Assembly: GCA_025200525.1 (NCBI GenBank)
Contig: CM045763.1
Span: 87,944,131-88,008,130, forward strand
Length of the DNA: 64,000 nt
Source of the DNA: Camellia lanceoleosa
Taxonomy: Eukaryota > Streptophyta > Magnoliopsida > Ericales > Theaceae
Direction: 5' to 3'
Shown one piece after another: positions 34,924 through 48,693 of this stretch (the first letter of the stretch is position 1; the number at the start of each line of letters is the position of its first letter). The position numbers and the translations under genes are program-made. The notes below the pieces were generated by a model. The model saw nothing but the letters and a program-made list of their open reading frames with translations. It ran no database searches and was not told the origin of the DNA.

Positions 34924-35509
34924 TGGTATCAGAGTCTAAAATTATGGCTCATTAACCAAAAAGCTTCAACTTTTATGGTATTCATCTCTGTTCCGTCACT
35001 GTTCAAAGCCTTTTTGTTTTCCAAAATTTTCATATAGTCTACCAAAGTGCTCGGAATCTTTTAACGATTCCAACGCCACCAATGGCGTCCTCAGATAAGA
35101 CCACATGCGCCTTTACGCGCCACTTTTGTCGCCAGTGCGTCACTCGCTTCCACCTCTGCTATATCATACGCCTTACGTCGCGTACGTCCGGCTTAGCTGC
35201 TAGCTGCTCACGCCCTAGTTACTCAACGCCTACTCGCGCCGCCTCAGCCGCTTGAGGCCACTTGAGCCGCACGCGTCTGACTACCCTACACTACTGCTGA
35301 TCCACGCGGCTCTACTGCTGATCCATATGGCTGACGTTAGCCCTAATCCGGTTCAAGCCTCAAACCGGTTCAACTTCTTCAATAAGCCGGTTAAGTCCAA
35401 TTTTTGGCCTTTTTGGGCCGGTTCAGACCGCCTACTGATTTTGACCCTCTGAATTCACTGGTACCCTCAGTTTTTTCAAATTCTGCATCTACAGTATTGT
35501 TTTTACTTC

Positions 35510-38500
35510 ATGGATCGTTCGGACTCTTCTCACCACCCTATTTCAGTTGTTCTTGACGGGTCTAACTATGTCTTATGGGCATAAGCCATGTCTAGTTTTC
35601 TCAAAGGCAAGAAACTTTGGCGTATTATCACTGGGGATGTGCGCAAACCCACCCAAGAGATCACTGAATCCATTGACAAATATGCAGACCGCTTGGAGGA
35701 TTGGGATAGTAAGAACTATCAGATTATCACTTGGCTTCGTAATACATCTGCTACATCTATCAACCTTCAGTTTGGTCAGTTCCAACTTGACTCTGTTGCC
35801 ACTCCAACAAGAGACATTTGGGATTTTTTGAAAGACCGATATCAAACTACTGGTCTTGCTCACCAATATCAGCTTTAGAGTCATCTTCACCGTATGCGCC
35901 AAGAGCCAACTCAGACTATCAATGATTTCCTCTCCCAAATTTATTCTGTTTGGGATCAGCTCGCTCTATCTGAACCTCCATGGCCCCTACTGAGGATGCT
36001 GCCTTGTTTACTACTTATCGCGACCAACAGCAATTGGTTCGGTTTCTTATGGCTCTAACTCTCTATTTTGAGCTGGTGCACGCATCTCTCCTTCATCGCA
36101 CTCCTTTACCCACTCTTGAGCAGGCTATTTCCGAATTACTATCAGAGGAAACTAGGCTTGATACTCTCCATCCTCACCCTGTGGACTTTGTTCTTGCTAC
36201 TCCCCAGACTCAGCGTTCTTCTTTACAATAACGGTCCACTGCTTGCAATTACTGTCAAAACCAAGGTCTTCCATCTACTCATCTTCTGGTTCATTGTCCA
36301 GTTCGACTTTGCTGATTTTGCAACAAGACTGGTCCTGGTCATCTACAGCAAGATTGCTTCCGCAATCCAGCCCAAGGTAACTCTCCCGGTTCATTCTCTC
36401 GCCATGGTCCTTCCACTGGAAATTTTTCACGAGGCAACTCTCAACGTTTTGGGAATCAGTTTAAGTCTATGCTTGTTCATCACACTGCTGCTGCTGCCTC
36501 AGAGGATTTACTTTCTTCTGTGCCTATAGACCCTTCTACTCCAGTCTTTTCTCAAACCGATGTCAAAGCCATGTTCCAACAATTTCTCTCCACTTCTGGT
36601 ACTTCTCCTTCTACTGCTTTGTCTGTCACCTCAAGTAACACATCATGGTACTTTGACTCAGCTTGTTGTAATTACATAACCTTTGACCCTACTATTTTTA
36701 CTTCTCTATCTTCTCATCCTCATGTTCCTTCTATTCATACTGCTGGCGGGTCTCTTTTGTCTGTAAGTCATGTTGGTTCTGTTTTCACATCTCACTTATC
36801 TTTATCTCATGTGTATCTTATACCTGCTCTTACCTTAAATCTTATCTCCATTGGTCAATTGTGTGAGCATGGTCTAACTGTTACCTTTTCTCATACTAGT
36901 TGTGTGGTGCAGGACCCTCGAACAGGACGGACTCTTGGGATCAGCCGTAAGCATGGATGTCTCTATGAACTCATTCACCTTCATGTTCCGGTTTCTTCTT
37001 AGCTCGCAGCTCCTACTACTGCTCCTCTTTTATCTCATTTTCAACCTTGGCACTGTCGTTTAGGACATCTTTCTATTGGTCGGTTAAATTTTTTAATTTC
37101 TAGTGGTCAATTAGGTCCTGTCAATTTTGATACTTTAGATTGTTTGTCATGTCAACTTGCCAAACAACCTGCTTTATTGTTTAATAAAAGTGACTCTATT
37201 TCTCTTGCACCTTTTGATCTCATCCATTCGAATATTTGGGGCCCTTCCCTTACTTCTACTATGGGAGGCACATGCTATTTTGTTGTTTTTATAGATGATT
37301 TTTCCCGTTTTACATGGTTGTTTCTTATGAAAAATCACTCTGAGCTCAAACAACTTTATTACAATTTTGCTAAAATGGTCAAAAACCAATTTTCTAAAAC
37401 TATTAAGATTTTTTGCTCAGACAATGCCATGGAATATAAGGATTTTGATATTCTTTCTTTTCTTTAGAGTCATAGTACTCAGCCTCATCGTTCTTGTCTC
37501 GGCACGTCTTAACAAAATGGACGTGCTGAACGGAAACATAGGCATATTCTTGATACTACTCAAGCTCTTCTTCTTTCTTCCTCTTGTCCGGAAAATTTTT
37601 TAGGCGAAGCTGCTCTCACTGCTATTTACACTATCAATTGTATCCTTACACCTGTCATTCATAATCACACTCCCTATGAGCGTTTGCATGGCATTCGTCC
37701 CCCTTACACCAATCTTAGGGTCTTTGGTTCTGCATGTTTTGTTCTTCTCCAACCTCATGAATATACCAAACTTGAACCTCGTTCATGTCTTTGTTGCTTC
37801 TTGGGGTATGGTATTGAACATAAAGGATATCGTTGTTGGGATCCTATCTCCCAGCGCCTCTGTATCTCCTGTCACGTGGTTTTTTAGGAACACAAAATGT
37901 TTTCCTCCCTCTCCCAATTCCATTTATCTAGTCCCTCCCCTTCTTTCTTTTTTACTTACCCTTCTATAGATCTGTTTTCTGATGAGATTGATACAGGGCC
38001 CCTGCCTACACCATTAGAGACATCCTTGCCTACTGGTCTTTCCCGTGAGCCTACTCTGATGGTCCTGCTCTCGCTCTCTCGGGATCCTCACCTCCTGTTG
38101 AGTCTCTTCCATGTCCTTCGACTCCTCTACCTTCTGCTCGACCACACCGGGTAACACAACCTTCTACTCGTCTTCGTGATTATATTGTTGGTTCCACTGC
38201 TTTTTCTACTCATGAACCTACCTCCTATCGTGAGGCTCACTCTAATCCTCTTTGGTAGCATGCTATAACTGATGAATTGCAGGCTTTAGACAAATCTCAT
38301 ACTTGGGACGTTGTTGACCTTTTCCCTGGCAAGACTACCATTGGCTGCAAATGGGTGTACAAGATCAAGACACACTTTGATGGTTCTATTGAGAGATACA
38401 AAGCCCGCATTGTTGCTAAAGGCTTTAACCAGGAATATGGTATTAATTATGAGGAGACCTTTGCTCTTGTTGCCCGTCTCACCTCTATTCGTAGCTTGAT

Positions 38501-39743
38501 TGCCGTTACTGCCACCCGTCAATGGAACCTTTATCAAATGGACATGAAAAATGCATTCCTTAATGGTAATCTTCTAGAGGAGGTCTACATGCAACCTCTC
38601 CCTGGGTCTACTTATCCGCCTTATAAGGTCTGCAAACTTCAGCGTGCATTATATGGTCTTAAGTAAGCCCCGCGAGCTTGGTTTGCTAAGTTCAGCTCTA
38701 CTATTCATGATTGTGGTTTCACCTCCAGTTCTTATGATACTGCCCTTTTTGTGAGGAAAACAACTCAAGGGACCACCTTGCTTTTTCTTTATGTGGATGA
38801 TATGATTATCACCGGTGATGATGTGGATGGTATTCTTCGCCTCAAACAGTTTTTTAGCCATCATTTTGAGATGAAAGACTTTGGTCCTCTCAGCTATTTC
38901 TTGGGTCTTGAAATCTCCCATGATTCTACGGGTTCGTTTCTCTCTCAAGCTAAGTACGCCTCCGATCTTCTCGTTCGTGCTGGTCTTACTGATTGCAAGA
39001 CTGCCTCTACTCCATTGGAGACTCAAAGTTGTCTTACTCCTCTTAATGGCACTCTCCTTTCTGATGTTACTATGTATCGTCAGCTGGTTGGCAGCCTTGT
39101 CTATCTCACTGTTACTCGTCCTGACATCGCCTATGATATCCATATTGTCAGCCAGTATATGTTGGCTCCTCATACACCTTATTATGATGTTTTAGTTCGT
39201 ATCCTTCGATATCTCAAAGGCACCTGGTTTCATGGTCTTCATTATTCCGCCCACTCATCTCTTCAGTTTCGTGTCTTCTCCGTTGCTGATTGGGCTGGGG
39301 ATCCTACTGACCACCGCTTTACTACAAGTTTCTCCTTCTTTTTAGGCGATTCTCTTATTTCTTGGCGCAGCAAGAAATAATCTCTTACTGCTCGTTCAAG
39401 TACATAAGCTGAATACCGGGCTCTTGCTGATACTACTCAGGAGCTTCTCTGGTTTCGTTGGCTTCTTGCTGACATGGATGTTCCCCCCTCTGGTGCAACT
39501 GACCTCTATTCTGACAATCAGAGTGCTATTCAAATTGCTCACAATGATGTCCTTCATGATCGCACCAAGCACATTGAGATTAACTGCCATTTTATTCGTC
39601 AACATGTCACTCATGGTACTGTTCATCTACATTCGATCTCTTCTGTTGATCAACCTACTGATAGCTTCACCAAAGCTCATCCTCCTGGCCGCTTCATCGA
39701 ACTTGTTTCCAAACTCAAGTTGGTTGATGTTTATCCTCCTTGA
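35510..39743 (+). pseudogene. Copia gag-pol remnant
   Basis: ATG at 35510 opens gag (VVLDGSNYVLW, then a stop at 35582 and SSFLKGKKLWRIITGDV). A Cys-rich knuckle region follows (about 36240-36370). The protease motif WYFDSACCNYIT is near 36650. Integrase (IHSNIWGPS, FVVFIDDFSRFTWLF) runs from 37220. RT (CKWVYKIKTH, LFLYVDDMIITGDD) spans 38340-38820, and RNase H (ADWAGDP, SDNQSAIQIAHN) ends at 39743. Readable stops are mainly Gln-to-stop (35582, 35876, 36230, 37465, 37510, 38256, 38665, 39378) with one Arg-to-stop; 39405 is Glu-to-stop. It cannot make functional proteins. Confidence 0.92.
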
Positions 39744-39756
39744 GTTTGAGGGGGGC

Positions 39757-39908
39757 TGTTAATGTATATTTATATCATGTTTAATGTTAATCTATAGACC
39801 ATGTATATCTATATAGATAGATACATATGTATGTTTAGATAGCCATGATTTCTCCTATATAAAGGAGACCATGTACATTGATTTTAATATAATACATTTT
39901 TACACAGA

Positions 39909-39968
<60 letters not shown>

Positions 39969-39978
39969 TTGTGTAACA
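39757..39978 (+). repeat. 3' LTR of the Copia at 34.7 kb
   Basis: 222 bp, with the same TGTTAATG...AACA ends and an expanded (CT)n tract (39911-39964). Confidence 0.95.
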
Positions 39979-39983
39979 ATCCT

Positions 39984-40515
39984 AATGTTGAAAAGTTAAG
40001 AGTTAGTTTTATGATATTATATGTAGCCATATTGGGCCAATTTGGCAACACAGTTAAAACTCAAAAGCCAACTTATAATTTATTTTAGGTCACATCACCT
40101 CTCACATTTTTTACACGTTTTTTTAAAAAAAAAGTCCAAAAAAAATAAAAAAAATAAAAAAATCAACTTTTAACCATCTTCCCAAAGTATCCCATTATCT
40201 ATCTGGTGATAGAATAACAATAGAATGACAGTATAATGAGTAGGAGAGTAATATGAGTGAAAAGAATTTCTTCCCCAAATCTCTTCCAAAATAGCTATTT
40301 TATTTCCAATAAAATTGTTAAGAAAAGAAAGAAAAAAGGAAAAAGAAAAAGTTGAATTGCTTCTTTTTCTTTTTTCTTTTTTTTAAAAAAAAAGAAAGAA
40401 CAAAACAAAATTCAACATACAAATGACTAATAATTGTGATGGCAATTAATATCTATATGAATTTGTGGTGTCTTTGAATCTATAACATATACATCCATTT
40501 TGGTCATATAGCATT
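39984..40515. other. Downstream flank of small-gene copy B
   Basis: AT-rich with mixed A/G and T/C runs. Text near 40440-40530 (CATATAGCATTTTATTCTTGTAAGAA) matches the flank of copy A (about 28505-28540), so the duplicated segment extends beyond the coding region. Confidence 0.55.
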
Positions 40516-40758
40516 TTATTCTTGTAAGAAGAAGAAGAAGAAGAAACATATGATAGTACCTAACTGATACATTCCCTTTGCGTATTCTGTTATCACCGAA
40601 TCAACCCATCTTCCTTTCAAGGATTCTTCTAAGATCAGCCGTCCGATCTCTGTTGGGTCCTCCTCCACCACTGCCAGTAACTCCTTCAACTCCCTCATAC
40701 TCATCCTCACCTTAATTCTTATATTATCACCACCGCTATCGCCACCATGTGGTTGCTC

Positions 40759-41150
40759 TGATAAGGATAATGGTTCACTGGTATCCAAAGTTACAAGTAT
40801 AGATGTCTCAGTCAATGAAAGTCCAGATAGCAAGGACAAAGTAGCTGTTGCTACAAGTGCAACCAAACCTGCAAATCCATCTTAGAAGTTCATTTCAGAA
40901 GTCATCTCAAACTACTAAAGCTACAAGTATGAACAGGTGTCCGAGGCTTCATCACAAGATTGTAGAATAGCTATATAATCAAAACTCTATTTGTAACAAA
41001 TTCAGTTAGATATAGATTAGTTAACAATAAGTTGTTAGGTTGTTAGATATGCATCTTGTATATATACATTCGATGGTTTTGTAAAACAGTGTGCATGATT
41101 CATTTTTCAATTGAATAATATATTTTCTATTCTCTCTCTAAATTTCTTCA
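40759..41150 (+). repeat. 5' LTR of the nested Copia
   Basis: 392 bp; includes TATATATACATTC (TATA-like, near 41060). Differs from the 3' LTR by substitutions and a short indel in the ACAAGTGCAACCAAACCTGC region. Confidence 0.9.
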
Positions 41151-41179
41151 TCGTATCAGAGCTTCTAAGCTCTAGCGAG

Positions 41180-43584
41180 TGTAATAACCCTCACCACTGT
41201 TTACCGAATAACCACCGATTACTGTTAAACCGAGACTGATTATGATTGATAATTGAACTGATTGAGTTACTGAACTGACTGACTGAAATCTGAACTGAAT
41301 CGATTGAATATATATCTGTTTGAATTGTATTCTATCTGTTTGACTGTGTGATTATCTGTTCATGTTTATACGTTTAAACTGTAAATTGAAGGCCTTATCG
41401 GCGGCCGAATCAGAAATTGGTTGATGTTTTAGGATCATCATAATTTATGTGATTTTATGACATAACTATCTGAAATGTGATTTAGTGTGATTAAATTAGA
41501 ATAAAATAAGCTAAGTTAAACAAGTTGCCTTATTTACCATTTTGCCACCCTTAGTGGCCCACTACCTCAACATATTGAGCCTTACATACACTTAGGCAAA
41601 CATTTCATTAGCCACATTTTGTTGAGTTCCACCGAATTTAGAGAGAGAGGAAGTGAGAGACTTGAATTCACTTGTAGATTGCTTGGAAATTGAAGGATTT
41701 GAAGTATAGATTGTATAGTTGAGCTTGTTCATCTTGCATTCAAGACTTAGGTAAGGGGTTCAACCTCCTATTGATGTAATTAAGATTATTCTTGCATGGT
41801 TTAGAGCTAAGTTGAGGTCTAGAGCCAATTTATGGCTCAAATTGTTGCCTTGGAGCTTAATTGTTGCATGCATGTGTATATTGAAGCGTTTTGAGCTTGA
41901 TTTCATGGAAACCTTGCATGCATGTCTATCTTTTGATCATAATCCATGATTACACCAAGTTCTTGAAGAAATGAGCTCAATTGAGCAAGCTTTGAAGCAT
42001 TAAATTGGTTTGAATGCATGCATGTCATGTTTGAAGTTTGTTCACGAAAATTGATTTGAAATTTGGTTTAATTGAACTATCCTTGGGCTTTGATTTTACA
42101 AATTGAGCTTCATATCATGTCATTCTATGAGTTTACTTATGTTTTTCAAAAAATTGGCCCAAGAGGATCGAATTTTATGCATTTAAACTTGATTTTGAGC
42201 TTGGGACTCAAATCTGGAATTTCTAGATTTTGGTCGTCTGCTCGAGCGGGGGAAGTGCCGCTCGAATGGGGAAATCGAGCTCCCAGCATCTTGCACTGTA
42301 GAACAGTCCGCTCGAGCGGAGTATTGGACGCTGGAGCGGAAGATTGGGTGACACGCTCGAGCGGGCGTCGAGCGGGCATCGAGCGTGAATTTCACCTATC
42401 CAGTACTTTTTGGTACGCTCGAGCGGTGAAGTTGATGCTCGAGCGGGGACCTTTGTTGCATGTCCGCTCGAGCGGGGGAACCTGTGCTCGAGCGGGACCC
42501 TGTTTCATTGAAAATTCTGAAAATGTTTTTCTAAGTGCATCTTTGCATCCTCATCCCGTCCTAGGCATTCTTAGGCCTAGTTTAAGACATCTCCATGAGG
42601 ATATAGATGTAGAACCACACCGAGGCAATTTAGGGATTAAGTTATTATCTTTCCCAACTGTGAAGCTTAGTGTGTGTTCAATCTGTAAACTGTGTAGGGT
42701 TGGCATTCCGAGGAGACGCTCTAGCTTACCGTAGCCCAGAACTCTGTGAGTAATAACTGTGTAAAGATATGTTCAAAATGATTATCTTCTGAACAACTGA
42801 ACTGTACTGCTTTCTAAACTAATATTGTTAACTGAATGAAGGTATGTCCTATATTCTGAACTGTACTGTGGCATCCTTAGCAACTACTGTTACTGACTGT
42901 TACTATTACAGAGATCTCTGTCGGTTCCCTTATTGGAACCACTACTGTTTACTGATTTATGGCCATCATTTATTGTTCAGTCTTTTAAAACCTACTGTTT
43001 ACTGTTATGCTAATGGATGTACCACATATGACTGTTTACTGTACTGAACAACTGATATACTGATTTAATGAATTGTTTTCATTACTGTAAAGACATTCAT
43101 TCTAAACCTCTTTACGCATTATGTTATTCACTGGGCTTTAGCTCACTGCTCATATATATATGTAGGTATACAGACATCGGACCAATGCTAGAAGCGTCGG
43201 GGTAAACTCCAGTTTTGTCAAGCCAACCACTGTGCCTCACTGCGAGGTTCCGAGCCTGCCAAGCTATGGCTTAGGGGTGTTTTTCATCTTCCCCGTCTGT
43301 CTTTGTAACCGTATTCAGTATAGATATATCGCTGCATCGCCAAATAGGGATTAAGTCCCTGTCTTGACTGATTGTAAATACTGTGTATATATCTATGTAT
43401 GTATGAAAAATCTTTTTGCATACAGACTATCACAGCTCATTGGACATTGTTTATTTACTGTATTGGCTTCCGCCATGCCCCTGTATTCTGTTTTAATGTA
43501 TTACTGTTAAGCAGCCCTTCAGTAATCTCGGATTACTGGCTGGTTACGGTGCTAAACCCATAGAGGCGGGTTTGGGTCGTGACA
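41180..43584. mobile_element. Solo LTR, palindrome-rich family, copy 2
   Basis: 2405 bp, TGTAATAACC...GTGACA, with perfect 5-bp duplication GCGAG (41175-41179 and 43585-43589). Inserted between the primer-binding site and the gag start of the host Copia. No coding capacity. Same conserved blocks as the other copies. Confidence 0.92.
42239..42494. repeat. CGCTCGAGCG lattice, solo LTR copy 2
   Basis: Pairs start at 42239/42259, 42309/42329, 42416/42436 and 42465/42485, each 20 bp apart. A triple TCGAGCG cluster is at 42354-42388. The pair expected near 42290 is degenerate. Confidence 0.93.
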
Positions 43585-46335
43585 GCGAGCAACAATGGCT
43601 ATCCTATCTGAGGAGTCAACAATGGAAACTCAATCTGAGAAATCTTCTTTGCCTTCTAATGTGCTATTGCTAGTTTCAAATCTCAACTCTCTTATTACAG
43701 TAAAGCTTGAGGCTACAAATTATTCAATCTGGGGAAATCAGATTCAGAATTTTTTTGAATTTGTTGAACTGTTTAGATTTCTTGATGGTTTTATATTTTG
43801 TCCATCTTCAACAGTTCTTAACAAGGACAATCAATCCATTTCTAATCCTGAATTTATGAAATGGAAGCTAATCGATTCATGTCTTCTTAGTTGTATTGTT
43901 GCAACTCTTACACCATCAATCTTTGCTTCAGTTCTTCACATCAAACACTGCAAAGATCTATGGTTTGCACTTGAAAAGAGATTTACATCTCTGCCTCGAT
44001 CCCATATATATCAACTCAAGAACAAGTTGAGCACAATTTCAAAGCAAACAAAGTCTATAGAGGTTTATCTTTAAGAAGTCAGAGATTTGGTTGAACAACT
44101 TCACTAGCTTCCTCACCAGTTTGTGATGAAGACCTAATCCTTCTTGTTCTCAATAGTTTATTTAATGAATATAATGCTTTTAAAACAACAATAAGAGCAA
44201 AAACAAAGCCTCTTTCCATGGATGAACTATGTGCCTTACTTTGCTCAAAAGCTATTCATGTTGAACAAAGTCATAAACAAGGATCTTCTATTGCTCTTAA
44301 TGTGGCTTTTTCTGCTACCACTGGTTTACAGGCTTCTTTTGGAGGATCTAGTTCATCTTAGAATTATTCGAATAATTCTTTAAATCGAGGTTATTCATTT
44401 AATAATAGAGGAGATAGATCTTAAGGTTTTCAATCCAAAGGTGGTAGATACTTCAATAATTGTGGTAGAAGGGGAGGAAGACCTTAGAGTTATGGTTTGA
44501 TATGTCAGATATGTGGTAAAAGCAATCATTCAGCTTTGGAATGCAAAAATCGAATGAATCCTTCATTTTAGTCTATTTTTCCACCACATACTTTGAGTTC
44601 TTCTTCTGCAACACCACCATAAGCTTTCTCTACTTACACTTCATCTCATCCTCTACCTTCATATCCTATGACTTCATCTTTTATGTCTTCAGCTCCTTGG
44701 TAAGTGGATTCTGCAGCCATTTCACATCTTACCTCTGACTTGACCAATTTATAGTATTATCAACCTTATCAAGGTCAAGATCAGGTTATGATTGGAGATG
44801 GTAATACTCTTCCAGTCCATAACACAGGCACTGGTATACTATCTACTCCCTCTTTCCAATTTAAGCTTAATAATATCCTTCATGTTTATCACATTTTCTT
44901 TAACTTGTGATCTATGCATCAACTTACTTCTGATAATAATTGCATAATAGCTTTTCATGATAAATCGTTTGTGGTTCAGGACAAACATAGTCACAAGGTT
45001 CTATACAGAGGTCATCATGTTAATGGTCTCTATCAACTTCCCTCTTCTTTTCTACTATTTCTAAAGCTTTTTCTAGTACTAGTTCTTTTTCTACTATTTG
45101 GCATAGAAGACTAGAGCATCCTTCTTCTGCTATCATGAATAAAATGGCTTCACAATGTGATGTTTCTTTTTCTCATAAAGATTGTACTTCACTTTGCCAT
45201 CAGTGTTGTGTATCCAAGAGTCATCGACCCCTATTTTTTCTATATACAAATAAATCTACTGTTCCTTTTTCTTTAATACACTCTAATGTGTATGGACCTT
45301 TTACTCAACTAATGCATCTTATATGTAACAACTCCGACCCATGATTAACGTATAATCCATGATTAAGAAGGCTTAATAAGTAATTAAAGTGAAATTTTGC
45401 ATTAATTGCGTGTGTGTGCTGCACTATTATGTTTATATTTGTTTATCGTAGAAATATCTGTTTTTATTTCTACTTCGTTTTGCAAATTGAAGGCCTTATC
45501 GGCATTTGATTACAAAATTGACTTTATTTATGTGCTATTTAGAATTTTTAGAATTTTATGGTAGGTTTAATTAAAATTTGGTTCATAATGATTAAATTAG
45601 AATAATTTAATATCCAATTGATTAGTTGATCAACAAATTAATTAAGCCATTAGCCAAGCCTATGTAAGGCTCCCATATGTGCCTGCCTTCACTCATTCTT
45701 TTCTTCATCTTAACACATTTGAGCTCACACACACAAGCAAAACATAGGAAAGAGAGAGATAGAAGAAAATTGAGATAAAAAGCTAAGAAAAAAAAAAAGA
45801 ATTGCTAAGAATTGTTGGAGACTTACAAAGAATTTGAGAGTTGAAACTTCTTCACTTGTGCAATTTAGACTCTAGGTAAGAATTCAACTCTTAGATTGTA
45901 TATTACGGATGCTTAAACCATGAATTTAAGAGAATTGAGAGGATTACACAAAAATCAAGCTAGAATTGGAGAAATGAATGCAAACCATGCATGCATGTAA
46001 ATTTCATAGCATTTTGAAGTTATTGTCCTAAGAATTTCCTCATGCATGTTACTAATTCACCTTAGTTTTGAGAATTCAGCAAGTTTCATGTCATTTTGTG
46101 TCGTTAGATCATGTTTTGGAAGTTTTGAAGTCAAGGCAATATATGCATGTTATGTTTTCTAAGAATTGGGTTTTGGTTTGCACATTTGGCAAATCTTTGG
46201 GCTTTGATTTTTACAAAATGATTTGGAATTCCCAATGTTTTCCTAGTTCACATATGATTCCTCAAATGTTTGGCCCAAAAGAATGAGTTTTGGAACCTTG
46301 GAGGTGAATCTGGAAATCCCAGAATTAGACCTTTT

Positions 46336-46645
46336 CGTTTGAGTGACAGATCCTGCGCTCGAGCGGCCACCATTGTTTTTGCATCTTCGCTTGAGCGACC
46401 AGAATTCCGCTCAAGCATGAAATACAAGCTCCCAAAAGTTTCATATTTTTGCAGACCACTTGAGCGGCAAAAGTTGAGCTCAAGTGAGGACTTGAGTCTC
46501 GCACTCGAGCGATCGTCGAGCGAAAATTTTGCACAACCGGTGCTTTTTTCAGAGTTTACATACCGCTCGAGCAAAGGAATCTACACTCGAGCATCCCCTC
46601 ACATGTTTTCATGTCCGCTCAAGCGTGGAAAGTTGAGCTTGAGCA
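46336..46645. repeat. Decayed palindrome lattice, solo LTR copy 3
   Basis: Pairs start at 46336/46356, 46388/46408, 46457/46477, 46564/46584 and 46616/46636, all 20 bp apart. Most sites show CG-to-TG or CG-to-CA changes (for example CGCTTGAGCG, CGCTCAAGCA), yet the spacing is unchanged. Confidence 0.9.
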
Positions 46646-47044
46646 TGACCCCTGTTTTTAGCAAGTTTTGTTAAGGGTTCCAAAGCGCATTTTAGCACCT
46701 ATATTGCATCCTAGACATTCCTAGGCCATGAATAAGACTCAATAAGACGTTAAAACTTAGAAATACACTAAGAATGAAACGAGAGAAGTTAAGTATCAAC
46801 TGAGTGTGTGTTTCATTATGTGTTTCTACTATGTGTGTGTAGGTCACGCGCCATAAGTTATCTGATTTGACTATTCTACAAGTGGAGCCATCCGTGAGTA
46901 ATAACTTAGTAAAACTACATTCAAGTTAAATTATTTTCTGTATATGAAATAAGATCTGTTTTATGAAATGTTATGTTCTATACTATGAATGATTGTCCAA
47001 TTCTTGATAAGTATTTGCGACACAAGTATGTTATCTATTTTCAG

Positions 47045-47275
47045 TCCAGAGGTTCCTTTATGGAACTGACAAGTTATCTGCACCCGGTTGGAGGTTCCTT
47101 TATGAAACTGACAAGTTATCCGTTCCCAGTCCGAAGGTTCCGTTATGAAACTAACAAGTTATCTGTTCCCAATCCGGAGGTTCCTTTATGGAACTGGCAT
47201 GAAGGTTCTTTGATGAAACTGACAAGTTATCCATACCCGGCCGGAGGTTCCTCTATGGAACTAACAAGTATAATC
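47045..47275. repeat. 42-bp tandem repeat in solo LTR copy 3
   Basis: About five units with GGAGGTTCCTTTATGGAACT and ACAAGTTATC; successive unit starts are 42-43 bp apart. GGTTCC...GGAACT makes each unit a small inverted repeat. Other family members have unrelated short repeats at the same place. Confidence 0.88.
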
Positions 47276-48693
47276 TATGATACTCTGTATATGATTTGTT
47301 AACGCTAACGAATGTACCAAAGACAACTAAGCATGAACTCTGATTTCTGTATATGCTCTAAACAAAAATACAAATATGAATATGTCTTTGATATGAACTT
47401 TGGTTTCTGAATTAGTTTTGGGACATCATTCATTTGCCTCTTTACTCTATTATTATTCAATGGGTTTTTACTCACTATTTATTATGTATATATGTAGGTG
47501 AGCAGGCGTGTAACCAAGCTTAAGATGATGCCTGAAGAGTTTTGTGTTTGTCAGCCACCTTTTTGTGCCTCCTAAGGAGGTTTTGGATTAAGTCAAGTCT
47601 TGTGGCCACGTTTTGTGATAGTTTAAGACTTTGTTCTTTTGGTTTCCGAACAAATTTTTGTTTATCTGTACGTGGATCGACGTGTGACTACTGTATCTTT
47701 ATGACATCACATGAATGCTTATAAAGTTTAAGTTTATCTGTCCCATGTATTTCTGCACAGCTCGATGGATTATGTATGTTATATATATCTGCTTCTGCAA
47801 CCCCTTTATTATATGTTATTCTATTAAGAGGCCTTTGGTAATCCAAGAATTACTGGTCGGTTACAACGCTAAACATATAGGGGCGGGTTTGGGTCGTGAC
47901 AGTATAAGTACTATGTTATCGTTGTTGATGATTTCAATACCTTTACCTAGTTATATCCTTTGTCCTACAAGAGTGAGGCTTGCTCTAAAATCTTAGAGTT
48001 TAAAGCTTACACTGAGCTTCAATTTTCCACATCTTTTAAGATACTGAGAACAGATAGTAGTGGAGAATATACTAATGGATAGTTTCAGAATTTTTTGAGA
48101 ACTTCTAGTATTGTTCATCAATTGAGCTGTCCTCATACTCTATCTCATAATGGAATGACTGAAAGGAAGCATAGGCACTTGATTGAGATAGCTATTGCAT
48201 TACTTGATCAGTCTTCAATGCCTCTGAAGTTTTGGTTTGAAGCTCTTGCCATTGCTATTTATTTGATCAACAGAATGCCTAGTCCTAAGTTGGGCAATCT
48301 CTGTCATTTTGAAATTTTGTTTCATATAGTCTTTGATTATGCTTTTCTTAGAGTATTTGGTTGTAAATGCTATCCTTGGCTTAGGCCTTATACTACTCAC
48401 AAGTTGCATCCTAGGTCTCAGGAGTGTGCCTTTATTGGTTATCATCCCAGCTACAAAGGTTGCAGATGCCTAAGTCTTGCTGCTGGCATTGTCTGTATTT
48501 CAAGGCATGTTGTTTTTTATAAGTCTTGTTTTCTATTTGCTTCTTGCAATTCTACTTTGCTTCCTCTTCTTTCTGCTAAACAAGCTTTTAGGTGTTTCTT
48601 CTGGGGTTCTCTATCCATTTATGTTCCCTCTTCTCTTTATTCATCTGCATCCAGTATTACTTCTCATGACTTACCTCTTTCTCCTGCTTCATC

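Larger units (their letters stand above)
34720..39978 (+). mobile_element. Full-length but inactive Copia retrotransposon
   Basis: 5259 bp, flanked by the perfect 5-bp duplication ATCCT (34715-34719 and 39979-39983). LTRs 34720-34923 and 39757-39978 begin TGTTAATG and end AACA. The primer site TGGTATCAGAGT is at 34924-34935, and the polypurine tract GAGTTTGAGGGGGG ends at 39755. Gag-pol is present in the usual Copia order but holds many stops and frameshifts. Confidence 0.95.
45324..47901. mobile_element. Solo LTR, palindrome-rich family, copy 3
   Basis: 2578 bp, TGTAACAACTCC...GTGACA, flanked by TTATA (45319-45323) and GTATA (47902-47906), one mismatch. Inserted in the integrase region of the host Copia. 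Many CpGs of the family are changed to TG or CA, fitting an older copy. Confidence 0.88.
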
